Shown here: piece after piece, positions 1 to 11,875 of the stretch
Position numbering within the stretch: position 1 is the stretch's first letter
Layout of the letters: the number at the start of each line of letters is the position of its first letter
Source: Tubulanus polymorphus
Lineage: Eukaryota; Nemertea; Palaeonemertea; Tubulaniformes; Tubulanidae
Length of the DNA stretch: 64,000 nt
Assembly: GCF_964204645.1 (NCBI RefSeq)
Contig: NC_134035.1
Coordinates: 10,974,501-11,038,500 of the forward strand
Direction: 5' to 3'
Translations under genes and position numbers: made by a program
Notes under the pieces: generated by a model
Told to the model about the DNA's origin: nothing
The model's database searches: none
What the model saw: the letters and a program-made list of their open reading frames with translations, nothing else

Positions 1-162
1 TAAAAAATTCTGTGAAATGCATATCTGCATGAAAAATCATAAAGCAAAAAGGTGTTGAGATTCAAATGAAATTGTACATCCAAAACAAAAGGTCAGACGG
101 TGTGTACAACAGGGCTAGCCAGGGCCGGGCTCATATATTTCATTTGAAGTTTGTAGCAGGAT

Positions 163-223
163 GATCATCCAATATCCCAGGTACTTTCTGTTTTATAGTA
201 CCTGGGATATTTACTGGATGATC
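163..223. repeat. Short near-perfect hairpin in an intron
   Basis: The left arm 163-185 pairs with the right arm 198-223 around a 12-nt loop. About 21 base pairs form, with one asymmetric bulge (1 nt against about 5 nt). It lies upstream of the exon at 387. It could be a small foldback transposon remnant or a pre-miRNA-like hairpin; sequence alone does not decide. Confidence 0.6.
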
Positions 224-386
224 TTAGTAGATTCATCAAAAGCTTTACCAAAATCTTCCCGTGGATGAATGTTTTTTTGTTATGAAAAATTGTGAAAACG
301 GCAAATGCTTGGATGTGAAAAAAATGTGAAAATTCCAAAGTTCACCAACCTGACCCAAATTGTTTATTTATAATTTTTGAATATAG

Positions 387-3121
387 CAATACCGCCGGGG
401 CTGTGGCTGCTGACGATAATGATGCCGGGGAAGTGATTTTTAAACCTCGTATTGCGAAACGTGTTTCATCCGCTGATAGATTATACACTGATGAATACAT
501 GGATGTGGAGGTAGGTTCCTCATGTCTGAAACACCAAGAGTTATAACCATTGTTTTGCATTGTTACTATGGTGGTTGTCACCCAAATCGAGGATTTACCC
601 CTAGGGATAACTCTGACACTCAGTCTATGAAACAGGGCCCTGGTCAATTAGAAGAAGCAAGGTATCATTATTTTTTTTCCTTAACTCTTAAATTTCATTT
701 GTTTGTTTCAGGCTGGATACGAGTCGTCTCCGGCTGGAGTTTATGAAAACGTTGCTAAGCTCAGTCGTCTCGACGAGCGATTAATGCCCGCTCTACCTTC
801 GACCGTCCGTCCACCCGTTCGTCTACGATCTACCGTTCTTCCAGATATCGAAAGCATCGACGTCGAAGATGATTTCACGCCCGCGCCCGTACAGCCTCAC
901 TTCGCCGCCGAGCTTAAACAGAGGCCTAGAGTTCCCGTAAAGCTTATGGTAACGTATTGATTTACTAGTACTAGTACTGATCAGCCTTCAGCAGTTTGAA
1001 CAAAGGAAATGTCTCCGAAGACTCAAAGGCAGATTCAGGTTCTTAATAGATAGGATTTTTAATAGATAGGTTTTGCATCTAGCGAAGCCGGTGCAAAACA
1101 ATTGTGAGGGAATAGGGTACAAGCGACCACAGAAAATTTTGATAATCTAAGTAATGTTTGGTGCATTGTGAGGGCTTAAGGCTTTGCTGATTTGCTGAAT
1201 TGAAAATCGTTGGATCAAGTACACTGGAAAATCCAATGTAAAGCCACGGGTATTGCCAATACAGTCTCTAAAACTCTGAGAGTTGTAGCGATAGCATAAG
1301 ACACCCTTTTCTCATTAAATCTTATTTTGTTCTCATGTTCAGGATCCATGGAGTGGTGCACAGGACTTCACGATTCAAGACCGCGTCGAAATGGAGAAAA
1401 TTCGCAACAAAAATCGTCAGAGGGAAAGACAGCAGCTTTTACTGCAAGTATGTAAAATGTTTGCATTTCCGCTTCTGAAAGTAAAAGCAAGACGGCCGTA
1501 TCAAATTGAGAATCTCAACAGAAAAATGCTGTTCCATGTAGTTAATCATATTCCAATGTCTGGCGAAACCAATGTCTGGAAACTGTCCAGTTCCTTATTT
1601 AATCTCAGTCCGTTTAGTGACTAAGCTGCAGTCCTGTTGCTGACTTGTATGATTCATGTATTCCTTTCAATTTCTTTTTGTAGCTAAAAGAAGAAAGGGA
1701 AAAACAGAGTAATCCGTCATCCTCTAGCCACAGGTGTGTAAGAATAATCTGCTACGTTTACATCATTCCAAACACATAGACGTTTGTTGCCAAGAATTAT
1801 AGGGTACAAAGTTAGTACCATAAAAATGTCCTTAAGTATCGGGGTGACCAGAATTGAATCAGTTCTTAATCCATTTTACACAGTATTGAAGGACTGCAAA
1901 AAATCATTTTTTTTCAAGAATAGAAAAAAATCCAGCCATTCTATGAAATGAATTTAACAATAAGCGATTATGTTCCTATGCTGTTTAAAAATAAATTTCA
2001 TTTCATGGTCTATTATTTATAGCAGAAGGAAGAAGCATGGTCATCGACGTAGCTGGTCTCGATACGATGACAGTCAACAGTACGCTTACAGTGATGATAT
2101 CGTAAGTATATGTTACGTTGATAATGATTGTAACTGACGCAAAGCATTTACAATTTCTGAAAAGACCTTTATAGTTTTAATCATTTCAAATTACGCCATA
2201 AGGTCATAGAATATTTTATTGAGTATCCCAATAACTTTGAAAAGTTATTTTTCAACGTTTGTTGGATTGGTTTTTCTTTCGACAGAATATGGTTAAACTC
2301 GGACATAATATGAGGGCAAGGCCTCGACGAGCAAAATATGATCCTGAATCCACTCAGCAACGATCTCAGGTCAGTTCATACACCCCTGAACTAGTCATAC
2401 TCCCTTCCTATTGGCACTCACAACCATTCTAGTGTGAAGTCTTGATTTTTTTTTAAAGTATGTTCAGATGAAATATCTAGTGTTAGTTCATTTTCAATTC
2501 AAAGTCCTGAACAATCACTTTTCAAAGGTGTTCTGATAAAAGGTTTAAAATGATAAAATGTCTGGTGTTTGTAGTTCATTTTCAATGAATGGAATTTCTC
2601 AAGTGAAGCCCAGAACTCATGTGAAGTGTGGATATTGTGAGAATGATGATGAATTATTGAATATCTGAGGGTTGCCAGGGTCCAGGTTGCGAATTGCAGA
2701 TTTCTACACGCATTTTAATAGATAATAATCATCTGTTGTTTTTATTCAGGATCTGTTCCGGCAATTGAATCAATCGCGTACCGTAGCGCCACCTATACCG
2801 GTGTCCTCCGTCGATGTCTACAGCGATCGCGCGCCGTCCGAGATTGCCAAACGTTTATTAGACAATGCGTTTCCGTTGACGGCCGCTACGAAACAATCCG
2901 TCCCTCCGTCTCAGCAGCAGCAGCAGCGGCGGCATCACGATCCACAGCTGCCGATTACGATGCCGATAACGCGCAGCGTTTCGAATCCACGCGACGACAA
3001 ACGCCAAAAACCGTCGGAAAGTATTGATCTCGATGATTCATTGTCCGATTTGAGGCAAGCGTATAGCGGTTTACTGACTCCGAAAATAAAGGACGAACTT
3101 TATGCGTCGAAGCCGAGATAG
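387..3121 (+). CDS. C-terminal seven exons of an unidentified protein (possibly KIAA1549/UPF0606-like)
   Basis: Seven exons join in frame: 387-510, 712-948, 1343-1447, 1684-1733, 2023-2101, 2286-2369 and 2750-3121. Each is bounded by AG and GT, the phases match, and the last ends in a TAG stop. They give about 349 residues; the 5' part lies to the left of the window. The tail runs from an acidic, Asp/Tyr-containing stretch (LYTDEYMDVEAGYESSP) through a Pro/Arg segment. Next comes a charged helix-like stretch (EMEKIRNKNRQRERQQLLLQ), a basic Ser/Arg patch (RRKKHGHRRSWSRYDD), then RARPRRAKYDPES, and a C-terminal helix-like segment after a polyglutamine run near 2920. No membrane segment or catalytic motif is visible. 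The order helix RNKxRxR, RPRR...YDxE, late helix is reminiscent of the cytoplasmic tail of KIAA1549/UPF0606 proteins. That is a weak resemblance recalled without alignment. The exon structure is well supported; the identity is not. Confidence 0.8.
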
Positions 3122-4200
3122 TGAATGAAAATATTGTTTGTTCTCATCAAATCAAACCTTCAAAACTGACAACCGCTGCTATCAAAGAGTAGTAGTTGCT
3201 ACTCTGCTAAGACAAGAGCTTAATTACTTCCAAAATCATCAAAATACTTTCTAAATCAGAATAGTTTCTAGTTCATTATCAATCGGATTATTAATTTTCA
3301 TGTCAAATCGCCCCCACTAGTGGTGAAAACTACTACAAAATGGAAATACCAGATGGCCTGAACCTTATTATCAACAATAACTATTTGAATAATGGCATAA
3401 TTTACTTAGTATTATTAGACGTGAATGGAAAATACGAATTTGAATTTTCCTGATGCTAGGGAAAATCATTTGCAAATTTTTTGTATATCGCAAGTGCAGC
3501 ATAAAACATCCAAATGTTGATTTAACAAATAGAATTTGATTCGTAAATTTAGTTGGATGAATTTGTAAATTTTCGATGCAGGGTCAGTTTGCGCGAAAGA
3601 TTCTTTTGAAAATTTAGGACTGAAATGCAGTTCGACAGATGCGAGTTAATGTTCTAATTCAAGGGTAAGTAATTGATTGAAAATCAACTAGATTCGACTC
3701 AAACTGTTAACGCGTACAACTGCAATTGATAAGAACAGTGAAAGTACTTCATCGTTGGGACGCTATAACGAATGATATTTTCATTGAATTTGAGTTAGTT
3801 AGGGCAAATTTGTTGTATGAAAAATGTTGACGTTAATAGTGTTATAACGGACCTTGACTGAGTGTTGTTTGTCACCGTGTCAGTCATTCATCCACAAACT
3901 AAAATAACTTTTAAGCAACTGGCCCCTGCAGATTGTTTTGTATTCAAAGTCAAATATTTAGCCTATAGTAGATTCTAAATTGTTATATAGTTTTATGTAT
4001 TGATTTTATATTAATGTTTTAAAGGATTTTTGGTGGGAATTTTTAAGGGTCTGAAATAGGTAGTTTAACAGTCTAAATGATGACATATTGCGACGCAATA
4101 ATTCGCAACACTATTTATATTAAATTGTGATATCTATATTCGATTGGAGAAACATATTTTTTTCCAAAAATGTTAGTTCGAATGATATGTGTATGAGAAA

Positions 4201-4206
4201 AATAAA
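4201..4206 (+). promoter_or_regulatory. Candidate polyadenylation signal AATAAA
   Basis: Canonical AATAAA about 1.1 kb after the stop at 3121, followed by a T-rich and GT-containing stretch (4210-4260). It is the best candidate I saw for the end of the first gene, but no transcript data support it. Confidence 0.35.
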
Positions 4207-6394
4207 GTTTGAATGTTTATCACAAATATCATTCCGTCTGAATGTTTTTCGTTCTCCTCTCAACCACAGCCTTTGGCCATCGGGTGTCCTAAAAAAGTTA
4301 AACGCTTTTTTTAGAAGAATTTTCTCGGCAGTAAACTGAATTCCGGGTATCGTCAACAAGTCCGTAACGAGGAGATCGGTCGAAAATTATGCAGTATTTT
4401 CAAATTCGATATACAGAGCATGTCAAAAGATGAAAATATGATGGGTCAAGTTGCGCAGCTTAGATATTGCGCCTCTAACGTGCTGAACCGAATCTAGAAA
4501 TAGGAGAGACCGGGCGATTCGGGTTTCCGCCGAGCTGTAAGCCAGTGCGATTCGAACTAAACACGGCACGATAATCTTATTATAGCTAATGTAGAAAATT
4601 ACATTTGGTTGAAAAATATTCCCAATAAAACACACCAGACTTTCGAATACAGACTATTTTGTTTATCAGTTTATTGAATGAAGTCTATGACAGACGCTTT
4701 TATACATGCAGTTCATTAATCGAGGTTCGTTGCAGAAGACAATTTTCAATCGTTTTTGGTACTGTTTTAATTTCATTCACTAGTAAATGATGGTTTACAT
4801 TTCAAGAAGCGCCGCATTTCTATTTCGACGGGTCTTTGATCGAGTGGAATGTTCTCGAGAGATGATGACGTTTTCGAATGGATGGTCTTCCGCTCGCTAC
4901 GATTTATCACGTCCATAGAATATTCATATGAAACTAACCAATATTAAGCCAACCAAAAAGCGACCCGAATTTGCCAGTAGTAATCATCTGCCGTGGTTTT
5001 TTCACCAGATTTAACCATGCACGCTTAAATGTAGCGCTGCGTGAACCTGAAATGGTATTTTCGTTACAGTTTGCAGCCAACCAAGGTAAAGTTCATCAAA
5101 ATGTGATCGATTTGCATAGGCAGTTCGCTTTCGTTAGAATGCGAACATTTTTGAAAATGTGCTCGAGGGTTAAGACGTTACTTTGTGAACGGCAAATACG
5201 CTCGCAGTTCCAGGCTTCCAGTGGCGTTCATTGCCAGCTTTTGAAAGAATGAATCATTTAGAAATTTTAAGAACTCTATTAAACTCCAATAATAATTCAT
5301 AGGAATTTCTATAAAAAGTCGTTTTTCAAAAGTGGGCCTTTTTCGAATTGTGGGCAGTTCGTCGTAACCCCTTAACACCCCGCGCTGTGGGACTAAAATG
5401 CGATGTCGGGAGCCATACCTAATTTCCTGGTCAGTGGAAGTTGCTCTGGTATACTGCTTTGTTCTATATAAAGTAATGAAAAATCCGTAAAAATACAACT
5501 TCATTTAGTTGAGGAAAAACAGTATCTAAAGTTCGAAATAATGTTTTCTGCTGGTGATTGCTTGTCATGCAGATGTTAAACTTAAATACACATAATTTGG
5601 CAAATTGACAAATCTCAATATATCGAGATTTCTAAAAACTTCCCTGGTTTGGCTGCACGATCCTTCATGTTGATCCTATGGTGTATGTGTAATGGAGCTC
5701 CATAACTTAGTACTATGATTTGCAACAGCAAAAATAGCAGTAGGACTAATGCTTTTATCCGCGCGATATGCACCATGTTTTTGCGAAGTATGTCTTGCGA
5801 CGCACTTTCGGTTTGAACTTTCACTCCGGCTATTCTGCTTCGAATTACGAACCTGAAGTATATATTCTTGTTGTTTTTGTGAGAATATTCTCAGAGTTAA
5901 TCCGAATTCTAACGATCTCGTTATTCTAGGACAGCAGAAGGCCTGCCGATTCGATTTGATGAATGAAATCTAATCATAACGTTTGATCGTAATTTTAATC
6001 ATCTCGACAAGTTCATTATCAGCCGCGCGCAGCTGTGTGAAAATCAATTTGTTTGAAGTGTGGACTAGAAATGAAATGTGTTTGGACACGTTTGAATTAC
6101 GAGTGGACGCAATATATCCGATGATACTGGACCCAAGAACGTGCCGTGTACGTGTGTACACAAAAGTTTAAAATCAGTTTGTAAATATTTGCTTTGGACG
6201 CACCTAGTTAACCATTCGATTCCTGGAATTTTCGGAAGATGCTCGGTTAGGCTCAGTCAATCCTGACCAGTCCATCACTGACCTGGGACTGCAGTTGCTC
6301 AAGACTGGCAGATAAATACCATTGAAATAATGAACTTTTAATTATCACTGTGTCAACTGTTTACAATTCAATAGTGATTTGTAGTAGTAGTAAA

Positions 6395-6465
6395 CACAGA
6401 TGAATTTGACGCCTGTTGTTCCACTAAACATGCCTGTTCCACTTTTAAAAATATTAATTATTTCA
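6395..6465. repeat. Dispersed repeat, member 1 (pair with 26008)
   Basis: The segment beginning cacagatgaatttgacgcc and continuing to an aaaatattaatt stretch recurs at 26008-26083 with small differences, including the shared gcctgttgttccac core. It is a short interspersed element of unknown type. Confidence 0.6.
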
Positions 6466-7049
6466 AAAAGTCTGGACTCCAGCGTCCAAGGTTTATTTAA
6501 TTCTGTATTTATTATTTGAGGACTGTAACCTTTTAAATCGAACTCGGTTTCATGCTTTCATTTCAGCAGGTTAAGACCCCAGACGAACGATCGACTGACG
6601 CTCGAAGAGTATGACCGGAGCCGACTGACTGGAGCCGACCGCAACAGACTGAAAAGAACTAGGCGGCGCTAAATTCTAGAGTCGAGAATCAAATAATTTA
6701 TTTATATGGCCTTAAAGTTCCACGATAGGTTCGCCTGGCTACTGGCGCGTATTCAAGGTAAATCCATTCAACAATAGAGACACAATAGCGGTTTTTCAGA
6801 GTTGTTGATAGCATTCACATGCCCTATTGAATACGTCACCGGCTGACCACGGTGTAGTACAAGCATAGGCCTTCATTCACCTCTGCACACTCACACTGTG
6901 AACATGCTACCGTGGATTCTCCTCCTGGCGATTTTCGCTGCGCTCCCGCTCCTGCTCCTGTTCCTGCTTCCTGAGGAACGACGTCTTTATGTTTTATGTG
7001 TTACTGTTTGTCTCTGTGCTGTCCTGTACTGTTCCGTGTTTATTAATCA

Positions 7050-7330
7050 GTTCTATTTTTCAGGGATTAACCCGTTTTATTTTTCAGGGCCGATTTCTCT
7101 GTCGAATTTCAACGTTTGCTGGAACAAAACTAATGTCCGAAAGCGTCAGCTCTCCTTCGCCGGTCACATGTCGAGGATGTCAGAAAAAGAGTCGGTCAGG
7201 AAATGGCTGCCCTCTACACGCCCTCATACGGAACACGAAAACCAGGATGATGAGGCCTCACTCCCCATGTATCAACAGAGTGTGCTGGGTGACGTCAATG
7301 ACGGACAAGTCAGTCTGATTGCACAGGTTA
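7050..7330 (+). mobile_element. LINE-type reverse transcriptase 3' fragment, broken
   Basis: Translated pieces include a run like RQLSFAGHMSRM followed, after frame changes, by GTRKPGR-type residues. This matches the pattern seen downstream of the polymerase core in many non-LTR retrotransposon ORF2 proteins: a conserved F-G-H-x-x-R-M motif, then a G-R-P motif. The reading frame is interrupted, no intact polymerase domain is present, and the fragment is about 280 bp. A related copy lies in inverse orientation at 7540-7740. It is a decayed, truncated remnant. The LINE clade cannot be assigned. Confidence 0.6.
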
Positions 7331-7359
7331 AAAATGGAGTGGTAAAGCTGGACTGTCTA

Positions 7360-7500
7360 CTATTCATTGATTCCTTTTAAGGGATTGCTTCGGGCAGGGA
7401 TTAATTTCCCTGTCTCCTTTGAGTGTTTATATTCATTGATTCCCTGTGGGTTGCTTCGGGCGGGATTAAGTCTTGTCTTCCTTTGAGTGCTAGTCCGGGC
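7360..7500. repeat. Short direct repeat between the two LINE fragments
   Basis: Two copies of a block beginning cattgattcc, followed by a gggattgcttcgggc-like core and a tcctttgagtg end, start near 7368 and 7433. They lie at the centre of the inverted LINE fragments. They may belong to the same element or mark the rearrangement that inverted one copy. Confidence 0.6.
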
Positions 7501-7539
7501 AATCCAGTTGCGCTGCCCTATTTTTGGCTTGGGCAATTT

Positions 7540-7740
7540 GATAGGTTTGTCAGTTACTGACGTCACCCGGCACACCCTGTCGGTAAATGGTGAAAGTAAG
7601 GCGTCGTCATCCTGGTTTTCGCGTTCTGTGTGAGGGCGTGTAGAGGGCAGTATATTCCTGGCTGGCTCATTGTCTGGTGTTCTGGGCATGTGACCGGGGA
7701 CGGAGAGCTGAAAAGCTTTCGGACATTCGTTTTGTTCCGT
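7540..7740 (-). mobile_element. Inverted second LINE fragment, broken
   Basis: The reverse complement of this stretch closely matches 7117-7300, including the aacaaaac-aatgtccgaaag block and the ctgccctctacacgccctca block. The reading frame is interrupted. The two fragments face each other with about 240 bp between them. The left boundary of the downstream segmental duplication (7729) falls at the edge of this fragment, so the LINE may have taken part in the duplication. Confidence 0.6.
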
Positions 7741-7780
7741 ACCAGGTTTTCATCGCTCTTCTCTTTTTTTTTCATTTCAG

Positions 7781-7867
7781 GACTCCCAAGATGAAGAAGA
7801 AGATGCTGAAGGCGACTACAGAAGATGGCGAAAAAAGAACACTGAACTCAGCAATATTGAAAGTTAA
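7781..7867 (+). CDS. Exon-like 28-codon acidic/basic tail, copy 1
   Basis: A strong acceptor (pyrimidine run then ttcatttcag, ending at 7780) opens into 28 codons and a TAA: DSQDEEEDAEGDYRRWRKK, then NTELSNIES. The segment is highly charged, acidic first and then basic, and would suit a C-terminal exon. Copy 2 at 13418 differs here by one synonymous change (GGC to GGT), which is compatible with selection on protein or simply with recent duplication. No upstream coding exon was found that joins it, and I do not recognise the protein. It may be a decayed or captured last exon. Confidence 0.4.
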   Translation, partial: DSQDEEEDAEGDYRRWRKKNTELSNIES

Positions 7868-8199
7868 GTTGATACATGTGTAAATTACGATGTATGATAC
7901 AGAAAGGATTGTGTAACTACAGAATATCGTTCTTTTACTCATTTCAGGTTAATCCGGAAAGGCCCATCTAAAATCTACCCACTAGAAGTGCCCACAAAAG
8001 ACTCCACGTTGAATGAACCAAACACCAAAAGACCTGAGCAACCAAACCTGGCAGTCTCATCCTGCATGGCAACAGGAATGCATACATACATAAAGCTAAG
8101 TTGATTTTTCATATCTGGGGTAGAATGCATAGGCACTGGTGAGGATACAGACGCTGGTCAAGCTCGCCATCTCCGCACTACTTTATTGAAGCTCTATGG

Positions 8200-11000
8200 C
8201 CGGTATATTGTTAAAAGTAAATTGAAATAGGCTATAGCTAGGGCAATGATTGCTTGAATATTTACAATATTAGACGAAATGATTGAGTGAGGTCCCTTGA
8301 ATATTCTTTGGTCTGATAATTAAAGGTAGATTGGTCAGTTATTGATTAAAAGATTTTTTAAGTATGTACAATTAAGGTAAATTCAATATCTTATGTGAAA
8401 TTTTCCGAATGTACCGTAGATATTTCAGGCCTCATATGGCTTGTTTAACTGACAATCAAGATATAGATAGGACAATTTACTAATTAACCAATCGCTTAGA
8501 TATTAGCAATCATTCAATATCTTATAATGTTTGACGAGAAATTCTTCAGGTGTAGATATTTTAGGGCCCCATATACATTTAGGCTGGCTTTACTAGTAAA
8601 GATATATATCAATTAAACTTTATCGTCGGTTAATAGATTTTTTTACAAATAATATATTGATACATATGTCATTTATAAACATTCGGGCACTTTACAGTAT
8701 ATATTATGTGCTGCTTTACCCATTACATTAATGAATTCCTGGGGGAAAGATGTATAAAATATTGTCTAGGGCTCTATCGAGATCTGGTGTAATATATATG
8801 GGGAAAACTATGGACTGCGGGTCTTTTAGAAACTGTGATTAGGTCTCAACACTTTGATAAATCGAGAATAAAGAAAGCTTTAATTAATCCAAATCATTCC
8901 CCGGAGTCATACTTTGTACCTTTTTTGGGCTATGATTATTGTTTAACTGACAATCATCATATATATAGCTAGGAAAAATTGCTCATTAACCAATGGCTTA
9001 GATATCCACAATTAAGATGAATTTAATATTTCATGTAAGATCAAAAACTATTTATATGCTATGTATGAAATAATTTATATGTGATACAGGTCCATTATAA
9101 ATATGATTAAACTGACAATTGAGATATAGCTGATATATGTATATTTGAGCATATCTGTATAATTGAATCAGTCTCATCGACTGATCAGTGTTTATATCTC
9201 CAACTGCCGTACTTACGGCGACTGGTCATGCTCTTCAATATTGCCAAAAGTTTACCAAAACCTTACTGATTCAAATGGTATCTAAAAGCCATAGGCCTAC
9301 TGTGTGTCAAGTGACGCATAATATAGTCTATTAACTGACAATTAGAATATAGCTAAGATGAATTACTCATTAACGTATTACTTAGATATCTACAATTAAG
9401 GTTAATTCAATTGTTATGTGAAATTATTTTTAATTCAAGTCCATTGACATTTAAAATGTAGCTGATACATGTGTATCTGAGCAAATTAATTATTTATCTG
9501 TATCTAAAGTGAACCTATTGTGTCGTCATACAGCTGTATTAATTTTGATACATATTGCCAAATTCATTTAACGCAGATTTACTTCCGATTGAAGGGAGAT
9601 AAAACAAATCTGTACGTGCAAAAATACATTCCTGAATTTGGAAGGGAGAATATTTCAATTTCACTGTGTATGTCAGATTGAGAGCCTTAATCTGACCGGA
9701 TATCCTAAACTTAGGTCTTATTCCTCTTGCTAATAGCTCTCTTTTACTAACCCCTCTCCTTCAAACTATATTCCAGCATCATGTCTTGCACCGCACCAGG
9801 GAGGTCCGGTCATAACAAGGTCTTTCGATCCTTATACACAGTGTACTGTAAAAGATATAAAAGAACTAAAGATTACATAGCAATTCGGCTATAAGGGAAT
9901 TTCTAATTTACCACTAAAAATGTGCTTTTGTCTTAATTTCTGATGAATTCAAATAGTGATGAATTCACCACATCTGAAATTCTACTCGTGTAGATTTTCA
10001 GGCTCCATATAAATATAAATATTGTTGACTGATAATTAAGATGTAGCTAGTATGATGACTAATAAACGGATCGCTTAGATATCTAGAAAATTAGTTAAAA
10101 TTAATTCAATATAATGAATATAAGTGAAAATTATTTAGAAAATAGCGCAGTGGATGAGACAACTGTATCGTGCAATGTTGTCTGTGTCTAACTGGGCCAC
10201 ATGTGTGAGGGATCTGTTGAATCAGTTAGGTTTTGGGGAATTCTGGGTTCGTTAAGCTAGGTATCAAAAGCTCTGATGCAAAATTAGCAGTTGAAATAAT
10301 GATGAATTCAAATTTGTACTGGATTTGAAATTCTTCTCGTGTAGAAATTTCAAGCCCCAAATAAATTATTGTCCGAGACAATTTTAATTATAGCTAGGAC
10401 ATTAATTGATTTATTAGGTATCTACGATAAAGATTAACTCAGCATCTTCATATAAGGTAAAAGTGCTCAAATCCAAACCATATGGGTTGATAAGACAACT
10501 GTATAATTAACTATTGGTTTAGGCCTATACCCTATACAGGGTGTGTTTTAACTCTGTCTCTTGTGCGTTGGATTTATTAAATCATTAAGGCTTTGCAGAA
10601 TTCTGGATTTGTCAAGGTGTGGGGATGATTCAAGGTTTCTTAAATCTGTAGAACCATGTTGCTTATAGGATCAGTGTGCTCAATGCTGGCAGCGCACTCA
10701 CTCTAGTTAGTTATATTATCATAATTACAACATCATTGTATATATTTTACGTGCAATATTTAGAATTACTGAAATGGATGAGAATACCATTCACTGGGCA
10801 CAGATGTCACCATCTGTGGGTAGAAAACATATCTCTTAAAGTTTATTAATTGACGATGAAGTTAATTTGATAATATGAACATGGTTAAGCTGACAATCGA
10901 AATGTATATAGGGGGCAATATTACTAGCAGGTTTGCACTATATGATGGGCCTGGGTTTTAATAAAAGTCTACTGGCCACTGGGTGTTTAGCACCCATGGA
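8200..11000 (+). repeat. Degenerate internal repeats inside the duplicated unit, copy 1
   Basis: A motif of roughly 100-120 bp recurs in diverged form. It runs from tttaactgacaat, through a atatagctaggac-like core and cttagatatctac, to aattcaatatcttatgtgaaa. Copies are visible near 8336, 8444, 8940, 9108, 9328, 10018, 10368 and 10884. Several are preceded by a gtgtagat-ttcaggcccca-like block. The same copies appear in the second duplicate, offset by about 5.6 kb. Spacing is irregular, so this is an old repeat family that predates the segmental duplication. Confidence 0.65.
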
Positions 11001-11875
11001 AGAAAAACATCAAGAATTTCTGAAGATAGAAGAGAAACTACAGTACAAAAAAAATTTGAACAGATTGATTATGCATTATTAGATTTGCTGTAACTCTGGT
11101 ATTCCTCAAGATAGCTAGAGATGCTTTACCGAATTGTTGTTAAACTATAATAATCAATATCAGATATCTAGAATGAATATAGATTAATTAATTGAATCGT
11201 TTAATAATTGACTATTATCAAAATCTACTTTCCGGTCCACATTGCTGATCTTATATATATATATATATATGAATTGACACGTTAATCATGATCAGTGATA
11301 TTCGAAAGGATTTTCTGCTCACAAGATTTTGCTCTTTTTTTCAGCTATTCTAATAATAAATTAGTCATAAAATGTACAAAGTGATCTTCAACCTTGTAAT
11401 ATAGATATTCCAAATCTTGATGTATTAAAATAGGCAGTCAACTTAATTGACCCTAATCAGTCGCCTGCCGGTTCAGACTGGTTGGAAGATTAATTGAATG
11501 AACCGGAACCGGATTTTCCAATTTGTGCTTGGTTTTAAAGAAAACAAAATTTATGTAAAATCGACCCCCGATCACAACTATATCTGTACTTTGATTTCCG
11601 ATTTTGAATATAAAACTCGACAAAATTTTTCAACCTTGTAAACTTTCGGACTATTTACATGAAAAAAAGACCCATGAAATGTAAAAAACTTAGACAAAAT
11701 TATTCAACCTTGTAAACTTTCGGACTATTTACATGAAAAGAAGACCAAATATTGTAAAATATAGTTATTTCCAAAATCTCAATGTATTAAATTAGGCAGA
11801 AAAAAAGTTATATGAAAAAAAATATGTAAAATTAGACAACCAACATAGGAGACCCTCGCCGATAATGAACCCGGC

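Larger units (their letters stand above)
3122..7040. other. 3' UTR and intergenic stretch, no recognisable gene
   Basis: No open frame here looks like a known protein or has flanking splice signals that join to the upstream gene. The first part must be 3' UTR of the gene ending at 3121. A Ser/Arg-like GC-richer stretch near 6565-6650 contains short repeats of a gagccgac motif after an AG-ended pyrimidine tract, and may be a decayed exon. A hydrophobic frame starts at 6898 and runs into the LINE fragment. I do not treat it as a gene. Confidence 0.5.

Noticed and set aside
4120-5824. Several 60-110-codon frames on both strands
   Set aside because: No splice partners, no known motifs, and overlapping open frames on both strands.
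6898-7380. 160-codon frame with hydrophobic start, resembling a signal peptide
   Set aside because: It reads into the broken LINE fragment; leucine runs come from ctcctgctcctg-type repeats.
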